From Glandiceps talaboti (lineage: Eukaryota > Hemichordata > Enteropneusta > Spengelidae): a stretch of DNA of 64,000 nt. Shown here piece after piece: positions 23,838-34,179 of this stretch. The stretch's first letter is position 1. Each line of letters starts with the position of its first letter. The translations under genes and the position numbers were made by a program. A model generated the notes under the pieces. The model was given only the letters and a program-made list of their open reading frames with translations. It was not told where the DNA came from and searched no databases. The DNA lies in assembly GCF_964340395.1 (NCBI RefSeq), contig NC_135559.1, positions 24,941,072 through 25,005,071 on the forward strand. Reading direction: 5' to 3'.

Positions 23838-24895
23838 TATCTTCGCAATATATGTGATTATTTGGCTGTTGCTATGGCCGTGTTGTTGCTAGGTACATTT
23901 GCATACATTTTTTGAATGTTTATTCATTTGTCTTTCAATTCCTGTTGTTACCTTCACCATATACGTGATCATTTGGCTGTTGCTATGGGCTTGGTCTTGT
24001 TGCAAGGCAAATTTACATACATTTTTTTTGAATGTTTATTCAATTGTCTATTAATCCCTGTTATCTTTGTGAAATACACCACCGATTGGCTGTTACTATG
24101 GGCGTGGTCATCATTGCTAGGGATATTTGCATACATTTTAAAAATGTTTACTCACTTGCCTACCAGAAGATGTTGTAATTTAACCAAAATATACTGCCAT
24201 TTGGTTGTTACTATGGGCGTGGTTATGGTTGCTAGGGCCGATTTTGTCAAAATATTCCAAAGAAAATCGGTAGAATAACACTTTCAGAAACATTTCACCA
24301 AGTTTCAGACTTTAATATTGACCAAGTACTTTTTGAGATATAAGTTTTTGACCAAAAATGAATATTTTTGCACTTAATTTGCATAACACTCATGGAATCA
24401 TTGTATGCTTAATATTATTTTCCTTCATACATCCCTAGATGCATTCCCATTAAATTTCAGCCCAATCTGCTCAGTGATTTTGAAATTATTGATTTTTGAC
24501 CAAAAAGACATTTTAGCCCTAATTTGCATATCACGGATGGGACCATCATATCATGAACACTTCTTTAATAGTAAAAACACCCTGAAGAATGTTTCACCCA
24601 AATTTCAGCCCAATCTGCCCAGTAGTTTTTGAGTTTAAGTTTTTTGACTAAAAATCACATTTTTTGACACATATCAAAAACCGGGTAGTAAGATCATTTT
24701 GTCTTGAACATTTCCCAACCAGACACCCAAGGTAATGGGCCCACCAAATATCATGGCAATTGGTTCAGTGTTTTTTTAAATTTAAGTTGTTTACACACAC
24801 ACATCCACACAGACAGACAGACAGACAGACAGACAGTCACAGGGCAATCCCTATAGCACTACTGAACCACAGTTCAGTTGTGCTAAAAAATCACT
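23838..24895 (+). mobile_element. Family A element, nearly complete copy
   Basis: Four left-half units ('tttggctgttgctatggg' ...) pass without a break into the right half ('tttcaccaagtttcagact' ... 'gacagacagacagacagaca' ... 'cagttcagttgtgctaaaaa'). This copy links the two halves as one element of more than 1 kb. The inverted ends (TAGCACAACTG / CAGTTGTGCTA, seen across copies) suggest a non-autonomous DNA transposon. No ORF. Confidence 0.75.
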
Positions 24896-25089
24896 AATTA
24901 TGCAAATTAACCATTTATTTTTTAAGTCACATCATGCACGTCTTTAGCATAAATGTACACTTTTGCACTCACTAAATTATCTGAAATTTAAAGTTTGCAT
25001 TCTATTTATATTGCCCAATTATTCAATTATTGAAATGATTACTTATATGGAAATTACACATCACAATTTTAAAAATAGTGCCAATGGCA

Positions 25090-25330
25090 CAACTGTACAA
25101 TATTTATCTTCCGTAAGGAAGGTGTTAATATAGCGATGAAGTCTGTGTGTCTGTGCGTGCGTGTGTGACTGTATCACCATTTCCGAAAAAATGGCTGCAG
25201 CAATTCAAACGAAATTTCATAGACATGTTCCGTAGGGTAATGGCAAGAACTGATTAGATTTTGGTAATAATCCGATGAATATTAATGACCAATTTGAGTA
25301 ATTAATCGATCGAATGAGTATGAAGTTGGC
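25090..25330 (-). repeat. Family C right-end copy, reverse orientation
   Basis: Starts 'tatcttccgtaaggaaggtg' with (GT)n-like sequence, then 'caattcaaacgaaatttcat' and 'ggtaatggcaagaactgatt'. It is almost identical to 37040-37260. Confidence 0.75.
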
Positions 25331-25822
25331 ATCAGATTCAGATTCAGATTCAGGTAGCATTATCTTATGAAAGTTATATTGAGCATCAGATGGCCTCAGA
25401 TCCGAAAACACCTGACGGACTCAAACCTGAAATAATACTGTTGAGACTAGAGGGAAGGATCCTGCTTCACTGCTGTTGGTTGTATTCGGATCTGAGGCTA
25501 TCTGACGCTCAATATAGCGTTCATAACATTCATAAGATAAAGATTAATCAATTGAACGAGTATAAAGTTGGCATCAGATTCAGATTCAGATTCAGGTAGA
25601 GTTATCTTATGAACGTTATATTGAGCGTCAGATGGCCTCAGATCCGAATACAACCAACAGCAGTGAAGCAGGATCCTTCCCTCTAGACTCAAACCTAAAA
25701 TAATACCGTTGAGACTACAGGGAAGGATTCTGCTTCACTGCCGTCGGGCGTATTTGGATCTGAGGCTATCTGATGCTCAATATGACGCTACCTGAATCTG
25801 AATCTGACGCCAACTTTATACT
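25316..25822. repeat. Foldback array: alternating inverted units of ~105-130 bp
   Basis: A unit running from '(tcagat)n caggtag' through 'gttatattgagc.tcagatgg' and 'cctcagatccgaatacaacc' to 'ggatccttccctcta' occurs forward at about 25314-25445, reversed at about 25446-25545, forward at about 25556-25690 and reversed at about 25700-25822. The result is a self-complementary array. A forward partial unit also follows the family C copy at 37260-37315. No coding. Confidence 0.75.
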
Positions 25823-27225
25823 CGTGCTCTACATTGAGAAAGATTCTGTTTTCAGATGTTTCATGCCAACCTTATTTTGTGTTTCCCTTGGATCTGCACT
25901 CTGCATTGGCTGGACAAACACGAGAAAAAAGAAGACCGAGGCAGGGTTTTTAAGTGATTCAAACTCACCAGAAAACATTTTTTTTTCTCTTGGCCTTAAA
26001 ATAGGTTTGCAATGAGCAGCTGAGTTCACAAACAGGTGAAATATTTATCATCGTTTCAATTTCCTCAAATATGGATTTATCATTTTCAAATTTCACACAT
26101 TAATGCGCAGATGAATAAAGAGAAATCGTGTCTTTTTAGATTTTCGATTAGAAGTTTAGGAAGTATCATATTGACCTCGAACTGTCTCCTTTTTACCGTG
26201 TTCTTTTCCGATTTGTCTCGATAACAAACTACTGCTATTTGTTGCAAGGCTTGTACATAATCATTTATCTAGCTCTATGTTCTCAGTATATAAATACACT
26301 CTCACATATTTATCAAATGTAATAATCTATAATTTATACCCAAATGTGTGTGGTCAAAATATGGAAAATAGACCAAGCCTCGCCTAGCCTGCGAAGAAAA
26401 TTTCGCGACAATGTATCAATAATGGTGACCTAAACATTGACCTCTATATAATTAGTGTACAGTGAGGGCACGCCACTCAACAAATCTTGACAATTTTCCC
26501 GGAGTGATTGATTAAAGGAATGTAAACTCATGGTGGGACAAAAGGAAGTTCAACACGCACATCAGCTTGAACGGAGGGTACCTAATTAGCATATATTTAT
26601 GAGGATTATATTTGAATTCACACAGTGCCCTCTAGGTGGACAGTGACCGTTAGTAGGTTTTCACAGAAATTTTCGTCCCTTCATATTATCCTCGTCGTTA
26701 ACCAACCATACCTAATTTATGGTGATATTGAATAGCCTTGTTGGTCAGTATTCGCATGTAATTTTTCAAAAAATTCTATGCAGTGAAACTGTCATTTTGA
26801 CGATGCTATGGGGTATTGTTACAAGTTTAGCGATGCCGCAAATACATGCAATGATATTTACATTCAAAATAAGTCCTGCTATCGATTTATCATGATAAAC
26901 ATTGAGACGTAATTTCTATTTGGCTCAAGGTCTTGATACAAACTTACAGACATTTAAAGTTGAGCCGTGAATCGATGTTTTCATCATGGCGACCTTCCTA
27001 TTGAATCACTGACTACGCGTGTTGCCATGCCGAGAGCTGAGCTATACGCATACACGTGACATTGTAGCAGTAGAAGGAACAACGGCGAATTAGTTTCTGG
27101 TATATTCCGTTTCGGTCTTTGAAACTAGATTTGACTCAGCTCTAATACTAATAGTAATATTGGATATAAGCATTTCGTAATTAATTTCAGACCAACTTCA
27201 CACACACAATTGTTTCGTCTTGCAG
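25823..27225. other. No gene seen; apparently unique sequence
   Basis: Nothing was recognised apart from scattered short frames. The tract from 27000 to 27225 leads into the candidate exon at 27226 and ends with a good polypyrimidine/AG acceptor. Confidence 0.5.
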
Positions 27226-27305
27226 GTACATAGTAGCTGATGGTTGGTTGAAGGAGAGATTTGTGACAAGACATTCAGCTTTCCGAGTCATTCGCCATAA
27301 CGAAG
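27226..27305 (+). CDS. Candidate internal exon, CENP-B/pogo-like HTH fragment
   Basis: An 80-nt segment is bounded by a good acceptor (TTTCGTCTTGCAG) and a donor (AAG/GTAAAA). In phase 1 it encodes 26 residues including VADGWLKERFVTRHSAFRV. A 'GWL..F..RH...R' pattern is typical of the recognition region of CENP-B/pogo-type helix-turn-helix domains in transposon-derived proteins. The exon lies 370 bp upstream of the CXC-type fragment on the same strand and may belong to the same element-derived gene. The splice sites are seen; the domain assignment is inference from a short motif. Confidence 0.35.
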
Positions 27306-27678
27306 GTAAAATAGCAATGAATGATTAGCCGACATCTACATCGGATTTTAATCAGATTGATAGAAAACATGACAGTTATGTGAAAACAATACATGAACAA
27401 ATGTTGTGAAACCCATGATGTGATAAAATGTCACAACAAATGTTAGAGGAAAATTAGATCTAGAGGTGGAAATGGGTCAATACAAAAAGCTATCGTTCAA
27501 CATAAGCTGCAACAGTTGGTTTGTTTTATGAGCAATAATAAAACATACAGAAGTGTTTCCCAGAGATGTATGCGTATATGAGGTATGGTTGAAACAGATA
27601 ATGAAGCGTGAAAAATACAAAAAAAATAAGTTGTGACTTGAAATAATAAGGTATCGGATACAAGTAAGAACACGGTTT

Positions 27679-28208
27679 GAGGAGGAAAATATGCCAAACC
27701 CTACCCCATTAAGTATCATTGGCTGAGGTCTTGCTTTGTATCTAAAATATGGAATCAGTCGCATCAAAGTACGATAGTATTACCAGATTATAATAGTCAT
27801 GGTTTTATTGCTAATGGTAACAATTTAAGTATCTTGTGGGATTCAGAAGAAAATATAGCAATGGTTAAAGATACTGTTGACAAATACACAAAGAGTTGTA
27901 AATATAAAGGGGGTGCAAAAACAAACAATGTGGTTGTGTTAAAAAAAGGTCTTAAATGTGGGCCAGGATGTTATTGTAAAAACTGCAAAAATTGTGAAAG
28001 CAACGAATATACACATAGGGGAGAGAATGATATGGAAGTGGATGACATCGTGTTAACAGAGGGTGAAGAAATACTTGACATTACTGATGAACTAGAAACT
28101 CTTGTACAGTTTGAAGAAGAATACGATTTACCAGAAGAATGTGTGTTTGAGAGGGAAGGTGATGGGGATGAGGGCGAGGACAGAGATTGGGGTGATAACT
28201 ATTTTTAG
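27679..28208 (+). pseudogene. C-terminal part of a CXC-type cysteine-cluster protein (element-associated)
   Basis: A stop-to-stop frame of 176 codons contains, in order, a W-x-L-R-S-C...W-N-Q segment, LPDYNSHGF, a 'LWDSEEN' block, then a cysteine-rich stretch ending GLKCGPGCYCKNCKNC and a highly acidic tail. The order (WD-SEEN block, then CXC-like cluster) matches the C-terminus of a large protein family common in cnidarian and deuterostome genomes and usually associated with mobile elements. The first half of the cysteine cluster has lost several expected cysteines (KGGAKTNNVVV), which suggests decay. There is no start codon near its 5' edge. It could be a terminal exon, with the candidate exon at 27226 upstream. 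Confidence 0.55.
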
Positions 28209-28247
28209 TTTCAAGAAAATCAAACATAAAACCTAACAAAAATGTGT

Positions 28248-28668
28248 GGTTCCGATTATCAAATTTTAGCATAGGTGGGGTACATGTGTAGGTAGAATTT
28301 TTAGTCTATTTTATTATATATATTTTTTTTCATGTGTGAGTGTCTAGTTTAGGGTTTCCATTGTTTTCCAAAAGGTCTCTGTGTTGACTGTTTATTTCTT
28401 CCCATCAGATATACAGCCGTTTCAGATTGGAAGAATAGTTTCTCTGAGGACAAAACTCGATTAGTTGTTTCGTCAACTATTTTTGCCCTCATTAAAGTAA
28501 AGTATTAAAAAATAAAGTATTATTATGTATTGTCTTCCTATGTTGGTGTCAGTTTCCACATCCATTATTTCTCGTGAGAATTCACATCTTATTTTTTCTC
28601 GAATACGTAAAAAAAGTTTAGGGTCGACTCAGCAGTGAAAAACTAGGTGGGGTTGGATAATCGGAACC
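28248..28668. repeat. Short inverted repeat GGTTCCGATTATC (possible MITE ends)
   Basis: The 13-bp sequence GGTTCCGATTATC at 28248-28260 is exactly reverse-complemented at 28656-28668, and 'ggtgggg'/'ccccacc' lies just inside each arm. The unit is 421 bp long and lies directly 3' of the CXC fragment. It may mark a small transposon or the terminus of the element that encoded that fragment. Confidence 0.5.
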
Positions 28669-29619
28669 AAACAATTATTTTTTAGGCCTGAGTAAAGAGT
28701 TATCAACGTAATAGCTTCTGTTTTGAAAATGATGTTTGAATTGTTACTTTCTGATGTTTTCAAGTTTTCTAGCTTGGTCTTGCTGTTCACTTTTGGTATT
28801 TAAGTTACGGTATTACCTGTACATGAAAGTACACATCAATATCACCTTAAAAATAAAAATAATAGTAATAATAATAATAATACTTCAAAAACACTAAACA
28901 TAATAGTAAAAGAAATATAAATATAAATGTAAAAAACTTTAAAAAAAGAAAAGAAAAATAACCTAAAAGACTTTGAATTGGATTTCCAAAAACTAAGAAA
29001 TGATGTAATAAGCTTATAATGCAATGTTCTCGCTATGTATGAAAGCGAGACAGTCGGGCACAACAGCCCTGGATTATGATGGCAGTATATTTTGGGGAAA
29101 AAACAAACTGTTAGGGTGTCTTTATTTCTGTGGTCATGGAAAAACTCATAAACAACCAGCGTAAAAACAGTCATTTTTTTCCATATACACTTGTGTTATC
29201 CATTCCCTGCATAGCGCAGAATTCAATAGACATATTGGTATCTGCACGGCGTCACTTAATGAAGCCGCAAATACATGCAATGTACTGTACGGCCTTGAAA
29301 TTTGGACCAGCTACTATCGATGGTACAGGTAGCAGTTTGTGAAAGTTTCCCCTTGGCTCAAGCCCAATAAGGCCCTTTAAGTAAGTGTTTTCGGCTAGAG
29401 CTAGGTTTGCATGCGTGGTTCATTGCATCCTCGGAAATTCTGCCATCATAAATGAATTGCTTGCTCTCTAGTCAAATACTTTAAAGAATCTTAGTAAATG
29501 GTTCATTGTCAATCGAAATGGCTATATTTCAAAGAAAATTTTCATTCTGTTTGAATACACAGCGTAGTTTCTGAGACCGTACGCCAGTTCCCGTAATTTG
29601 GTACCCTCCGTCCAAGCTG
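28669..29619. other. No gene seen
   Basis: Contains an (AAT)n-like run at about 28858-28882 and A-rich tracts at 28905-28960. The short segment 'gccgcaaatacatgcaatg' at about 29262 also occurs at about 26834, hinting at another low-copy repeat. Confidence 0.5.
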
Positions 29620-29815
29620 CATGCCATATCCCAGGTATGTAGGGGATCACGAAAGTTGAGGAAGGCAAGCTTTCCTGTGCTGTGCATTTCAACAACATTT
29701 TTGACAACTAACTTTCATTGGGACTTGACGAATCACAGATATAGAGCTAAATTTCTTGCATAAATCATGAAATTACAAGACTATACCCTTAGGCCTTACG
29801 GAAGGCATTCAGGCT
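29620..29815 (-). repeat. Repeat D, copy 2
   Basis: Reverse complement of 22525-22690, from 'catatcccaggtatgtaggg' to 'cttacggaaggcattcaggc'. It ends where a family A left half begins. Confidence 0.65.
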
Positions 29816-29819
29816 AGGT

Positions 29820-30902
29820 ATGGGTGTTCATTTGCTGAATGATTATGCAGTTGCCTATCCAACCCTGTTGTTATCATTGCAGCATACATGATCATATGGC
29901 TGTTGCTATGGGAGTGGTCTTGTTGCTAGGTATATTTGGATACATTTTCGAATGTTTTATTCATTTGTCTATTAATCCCTGTTATCTTTGCAATATGTAA
30001 TCATTTGGCTGTTGCTATGGGCGTGGTTATGTTGCTAGGCACATTTGCATACATTTTTTGAATGTTTCCTCACTCTCTATTAATCCCAGTTGTTATCTTT
30101 GCAATATATGTCATCATTTGGTTGTTGCTATGAGAGTGGTTTTGTTGCTAGGTATATTTGCATACACGTTTTGAATGTTTGTTCACTTGTGTAAGAATCC
30201 CTGTTATCCTTGTGAAATACATTATCATTTGGTTGTTGCTATGGTCATGGTTACTAGGGATATTTGCATATATTTCTTAATGTTTATTCATTTGTCTATT
30301 AATCCCTGTGTTATCTATCTACATGTATAATACATGAGACCATTTGGTTGTTGCTGTGGGTATGGTCTTGTTGCTAGGGATATTTGCATGCACTTTTTGA
30401 ATGTTCACTTGTCATTTGGCTGTTGCTATGGGCATGTTTTTGTTGCTAGGCACATTTACATACATGTTTCTTCACTCTATTAATCCATTGTTATCTTTGC
30501 AATATACATCATCATTTGGTTGTTTCTTTGGGAGTGGTCTTGTTGCTAGGTATATTTGCCTACACTTTGGAATGTTGTCTAAGAATTCCTGTTATCTTTG
30601 GGAAATACTCCATCATTTGATTGTTGCTATGGGCGTGGTCATGGTTGCTAGGGATATTTGCATACATACTTGCTTACCAGATGATGTTATTCAAGCAAAA
30701 TATACTGCCATTTGGTTGTGGGCATGGTTATGGTTGCTAGTGGCCAAGGCCAATTGTGTCAAAATGTTTTGAACAAAATCTGCAGAATAACACTTTGAAA
30801 AATGTCTCAGCAAGTTTCAGTTTCATTGACCGCATACTGTTTGAGATATACGTTTTTGACCAACATTCACATTGTTACACCTTATTTGCATATTGCTGAT
30901 GA
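29820..30902 (+). repeat. Family A element, truncated at 30902 by another element
   Basis: About eight left-half units ('gttgctatgggcgtggtc' type) lead into the right-half start ('atgtctcagcaagtttcagt' ... 'ttatttgcatattgctgatg'). The copy stops abruptly at 30902, where the TIR element at 30903 begins. Confidence 0.7.
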
Positions 30903-32631
30903 TACCGTAATTCCTCGGGTTTGCGTCCTCACACGGGCAAGCGCCCAGGCCTTTCTTTTTTACAATGTCCCCCCCCCCCCCCCCCCCCCCCCCCATACCT
31001 AAACTTTGACTAGATGATTGTGTATGTGTGAGCTAATAAAAGAAGAACGTAAATCCTGGTATGTGACGAATGACATTTTTGTTCTTCCCATTCTCCCGCA
31101 TTCATGCGTCTAAAAATTCATTCACAATCTGACCTTGCATTGTTTATTCATCGTTATTTTGACGTACTGCCAAAGATGTTTGCCCCCTTTGAGACACCGC
31201 CAGTGCTAATGTGTGTTGGGGGCAATAATGAGACTGCATTGTAATGAGAGTTGAATGATTGACAAGCACGTAATTTATTCACGTAATTCTCTTGGGACTG
31301 TCGCAAAAGTAGTTCTACTACAGAGGTCTACTTGGCAACAAGTTAGCATTTGTATAATATTCATACCAATGATAAGACAGTATGATACCTAAGCTAATAA
31401 ATGATTGACAAGGTATACTTTTAATCAAAATTCATGTAACGCCCATGGGACAACAGCTGGCGGTTTCCCTCACAATAAATTTGAAGTTGTGCAGGCTACA
31501 TACGAACGATAATACGCCTTATACTGATTGACCCCCCCCCCCCCCCCCCTCCTTTGCATAAAATTTTTGGGGATTTAGTTCAAAATGGGGGGGGGGGGGA
31601 CAACTGAAGAATTTCATTTTTTAATCTATATTATTTTGGAGGATTTAGAAAATGACTTGGCATGCATTGGTATATTCTGTAGTACATGTACATACAACGA
31701 TGTGTAACTGTAAACATATTCCACGTGGGTGGACTCACATCAACATACGTAGCTTCAATTCTTCCTATGACGGTATGTCGTAATTCAATCTGCTATTTAC
31801 ATCACAGAAACATCAGTATTCTTTCTAGGAATGTAACATTGCTAAAAATGTATATTTCCCTTCATAAGATGACTGTATATGGCGCATTCCAACCTCCAAG
31901 TGTGATCGCTACGCTGGTCTTTTTACAAGTCGCCATGTTGTGAAATAATTAATGTAATTAGGTCACTACGTCATATATGACCAATAGGATCGCAGCTTAC
32001 AAAAAAGTGAGCAATTTCACCCAATCACGTTGGGTATATGATACTGGCAGAGCTATTCACTGACCATGCATTGAAAGTTGTCAACACTTACATGTATTAC
32101 GTCTTTATCGTCATGGGACTGGGTACATCATACTACATGCACAATATCATGTGTCACGATCCAATATACATTAAAAACAGTTGTGCTTGTCACAGAGGAG
32201 AAGCCATTACCAATTCCTGCATTACCTAATGTAAATTCTAATTTTCATATGTCTTCCGACAATGTCTGGTACTTTTTACTTGGAAAATCGTTGTATCAAT
32301 GTTAATAAATGCAGAGATTACATCAAAGGGACCGCTCATGGTTTTTATCAATGTGTGTTGGTTTGATAGTAGAATTGAGTGAAAATGAAAGATTGCAACA
32401 TTGTATGTTTCCAGCACATGTGTATTCTGTTTCAAGACATCTATCATCCAGTCAGAATTGTCGGAGCTTTTGATCAGTGTATTCAGACTGCACATTTGCA
32501 ATACTCATAGTAGGTATGAGGCATTGTTTTGGTCACAGCGAAAATAGGGTACGCAGGAAACCGCCCAACCCCAACTTGGGGGTCTGGGGGGCTTGAAACC
32601 ACCCAGGGCGCTAACCTGAGGAATTACGGTA
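30903..32631. mobile_element. TIR element with TA target duplication, poly-C/poly-G inside
   Basis: The left end is TACCGTAATTCCTC at 30903-30916 and the right end is GAGGAATTACGGTA at 32618-32631, with weaker similarity inward (GGTT.GCG.CCT). If TA is the duplicated target, the TIR begins CCGTAATTCCTC. The interior has no recognisable transposase. It contains a run of about 26 C at 30969-30994, another C run at about 31532-31550, and a G run at about 31588-31600. It is non-autonomous and inserted in a family A copy. Confidence 0.7.
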
Positions 32632-33570
32632 CTATTAGGCCAAAAAAAAAGGTTTTGTTTCCCGTCCTCGCGCACGTCATTCCAAACCATGCGCATCGTA
32701 CGTTTTTATTTTGTTTCCCCCTCCCCCATCTACCACAGGCAACTGACAACGTACGAAGTATTTCAAATGTAAAAAAAATTCAGTGATTGTATTAGTATAT
32801 TTAAAGGGTAATTAAAGTACTGGTAATTTGATGGTACCTCTATACATTTCGTCTGAATACGTTGGAACATAGCATATCATGTAGACACGTACATACATGT
32901 TATAAGGATGAACGCGTACTCTGTAATACATGTGTTGTTGAAGCTCGTGAGACAGAACATCTAGCGGACACACAGACAGTTTATAGTATACGCAATGCTA
33001 TGCGAAGCGACCAAAATTTTCACGATAAGGACAACGGTTTTTAGAAATTATTTCTTAAATTTCCCCTTTTCTGAGTTCACATAACACAACTGTGGCAAAT
33101 ATTTCTATGAATCGTACAATACTTCATGACTACTTTTGCGATGTATGTGTAGAAATAGACAAGGTAGGAAAGCTTGAAATGCGGAAGTTACTAACAATAT
33201 CCTTCAAACATTTAAGAGAAAACCCGACAACACAACGCTACAATTTTATATGCATAGATAAGTCTTTGTTTAATCATGCATTTTACTCATGAACAAACTG
33301 AAGTGAGGATTTCGATTACGTCCTCTCAAGCTTTCCCACCTTATCTATATCATCATTCATGTGTACTAGTGTGATATCACGGTGCGCTTACGTTCGAGGA
33401 GAAGCGAACTACAGAGAACGCGTACGCATTCGCTGAGATAAACATGAACACGTTCGAATGTAACTAACATGTAAAGAAGACGAAATGCATAGAACAAGAA
33501 TTCTTTAATTACCATAAATATATAGTATTACAATCACTGAATTTTTTTTACAGTTGAAATACTTTGTACG

Positions 33571-33918
33571 TTGTCAGTTGCCTGTGGTAGATCAGTGAGG
33601 GGGATGTTTTATTTTTGTATTGCTATGCTTTTGTCCATTCAAGTGTCCGTTGGCAGCAAAATCTTGTGTCCATTTGGACTAATCGATGTTGAAAGTTCCA
33701 CCAAGGTATGCAGATTGTACAAGGACTTATGTAAAGGTTTTCTAAGTTCTGGGGATCGATTTATTCTACCCGAACAGTACGAACTATGCCGTATTGAGGC
33801 TTTGGTGTCACATGTATATGACGGAAATTTCCAGAGTGTCCCCCTACAAGGAAAACTGGAAGACATAGTGGAATTTGGCAAGTACTTAAAGATCGTTTTG
33901 ATCGAAGACTGTGACTAA
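33571..33918 (+). pseudogene. 5' part of an unknown ORF split by a BEL insertion
   Basis: About 115 codons. There is a hydrophobic segment near the start (FYFCIAMLLSIQVSVG), then a cysteine-containing globular-looking part, ending in EDCD just before a TAA contributed at the BEL junction. A possible acceptor (TTTTTTTTACAG) lies at about 33543-33553. The first codons overlap the internal inverted copy of the element's sub-terminal sequence. The remainder of the protein appears to resume at 35924 in an open frame. I do not recognise the family. The ORF lies within the TTA-flanked element and may be element-encoded. Confidence 0.4.
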
Positions 33919-33919
33919 G

Positions 33920-34177
33920 TGTCACAGCAACCTGTTAAAGATGCTGTCGTGAATTACATTTTTATTATTGATTCTTATTTTGTGTTCTACGTTCTTTCCG
34001 TTACAAGTTGGAATGCGCGTGCATTCTTATGTGATGTAAGTTTTCCGTTACTAGTTGGAACACACATTTATATAAAGTACAGAGTTCACAGAGTTCCCAG
34101 TGTATCCTACTACTTTCTTGTATCGTCATTACTATCACTGTTGTTTTCGAACCCCTTTCAATTGTGAATCATCCACA
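33920..34177 (+). repeat. 5' LTR of BEL/Pao element
   Basis: It starts near TGTCACAGCAACC and ends ATCATCCACA. The last 100 bp (34077-34177) recur at 35822-35923 with one or two differences. A short internal duplication (TTTCCGTTAC.AGTTGGAA) lies in its first half. The right boundary is fixed by the adjoining primer-binding site; the left boundary is approximate because the other LTR copy is incomplete. Confidence 0.7.
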
Positions 34178-34179
34178 AT

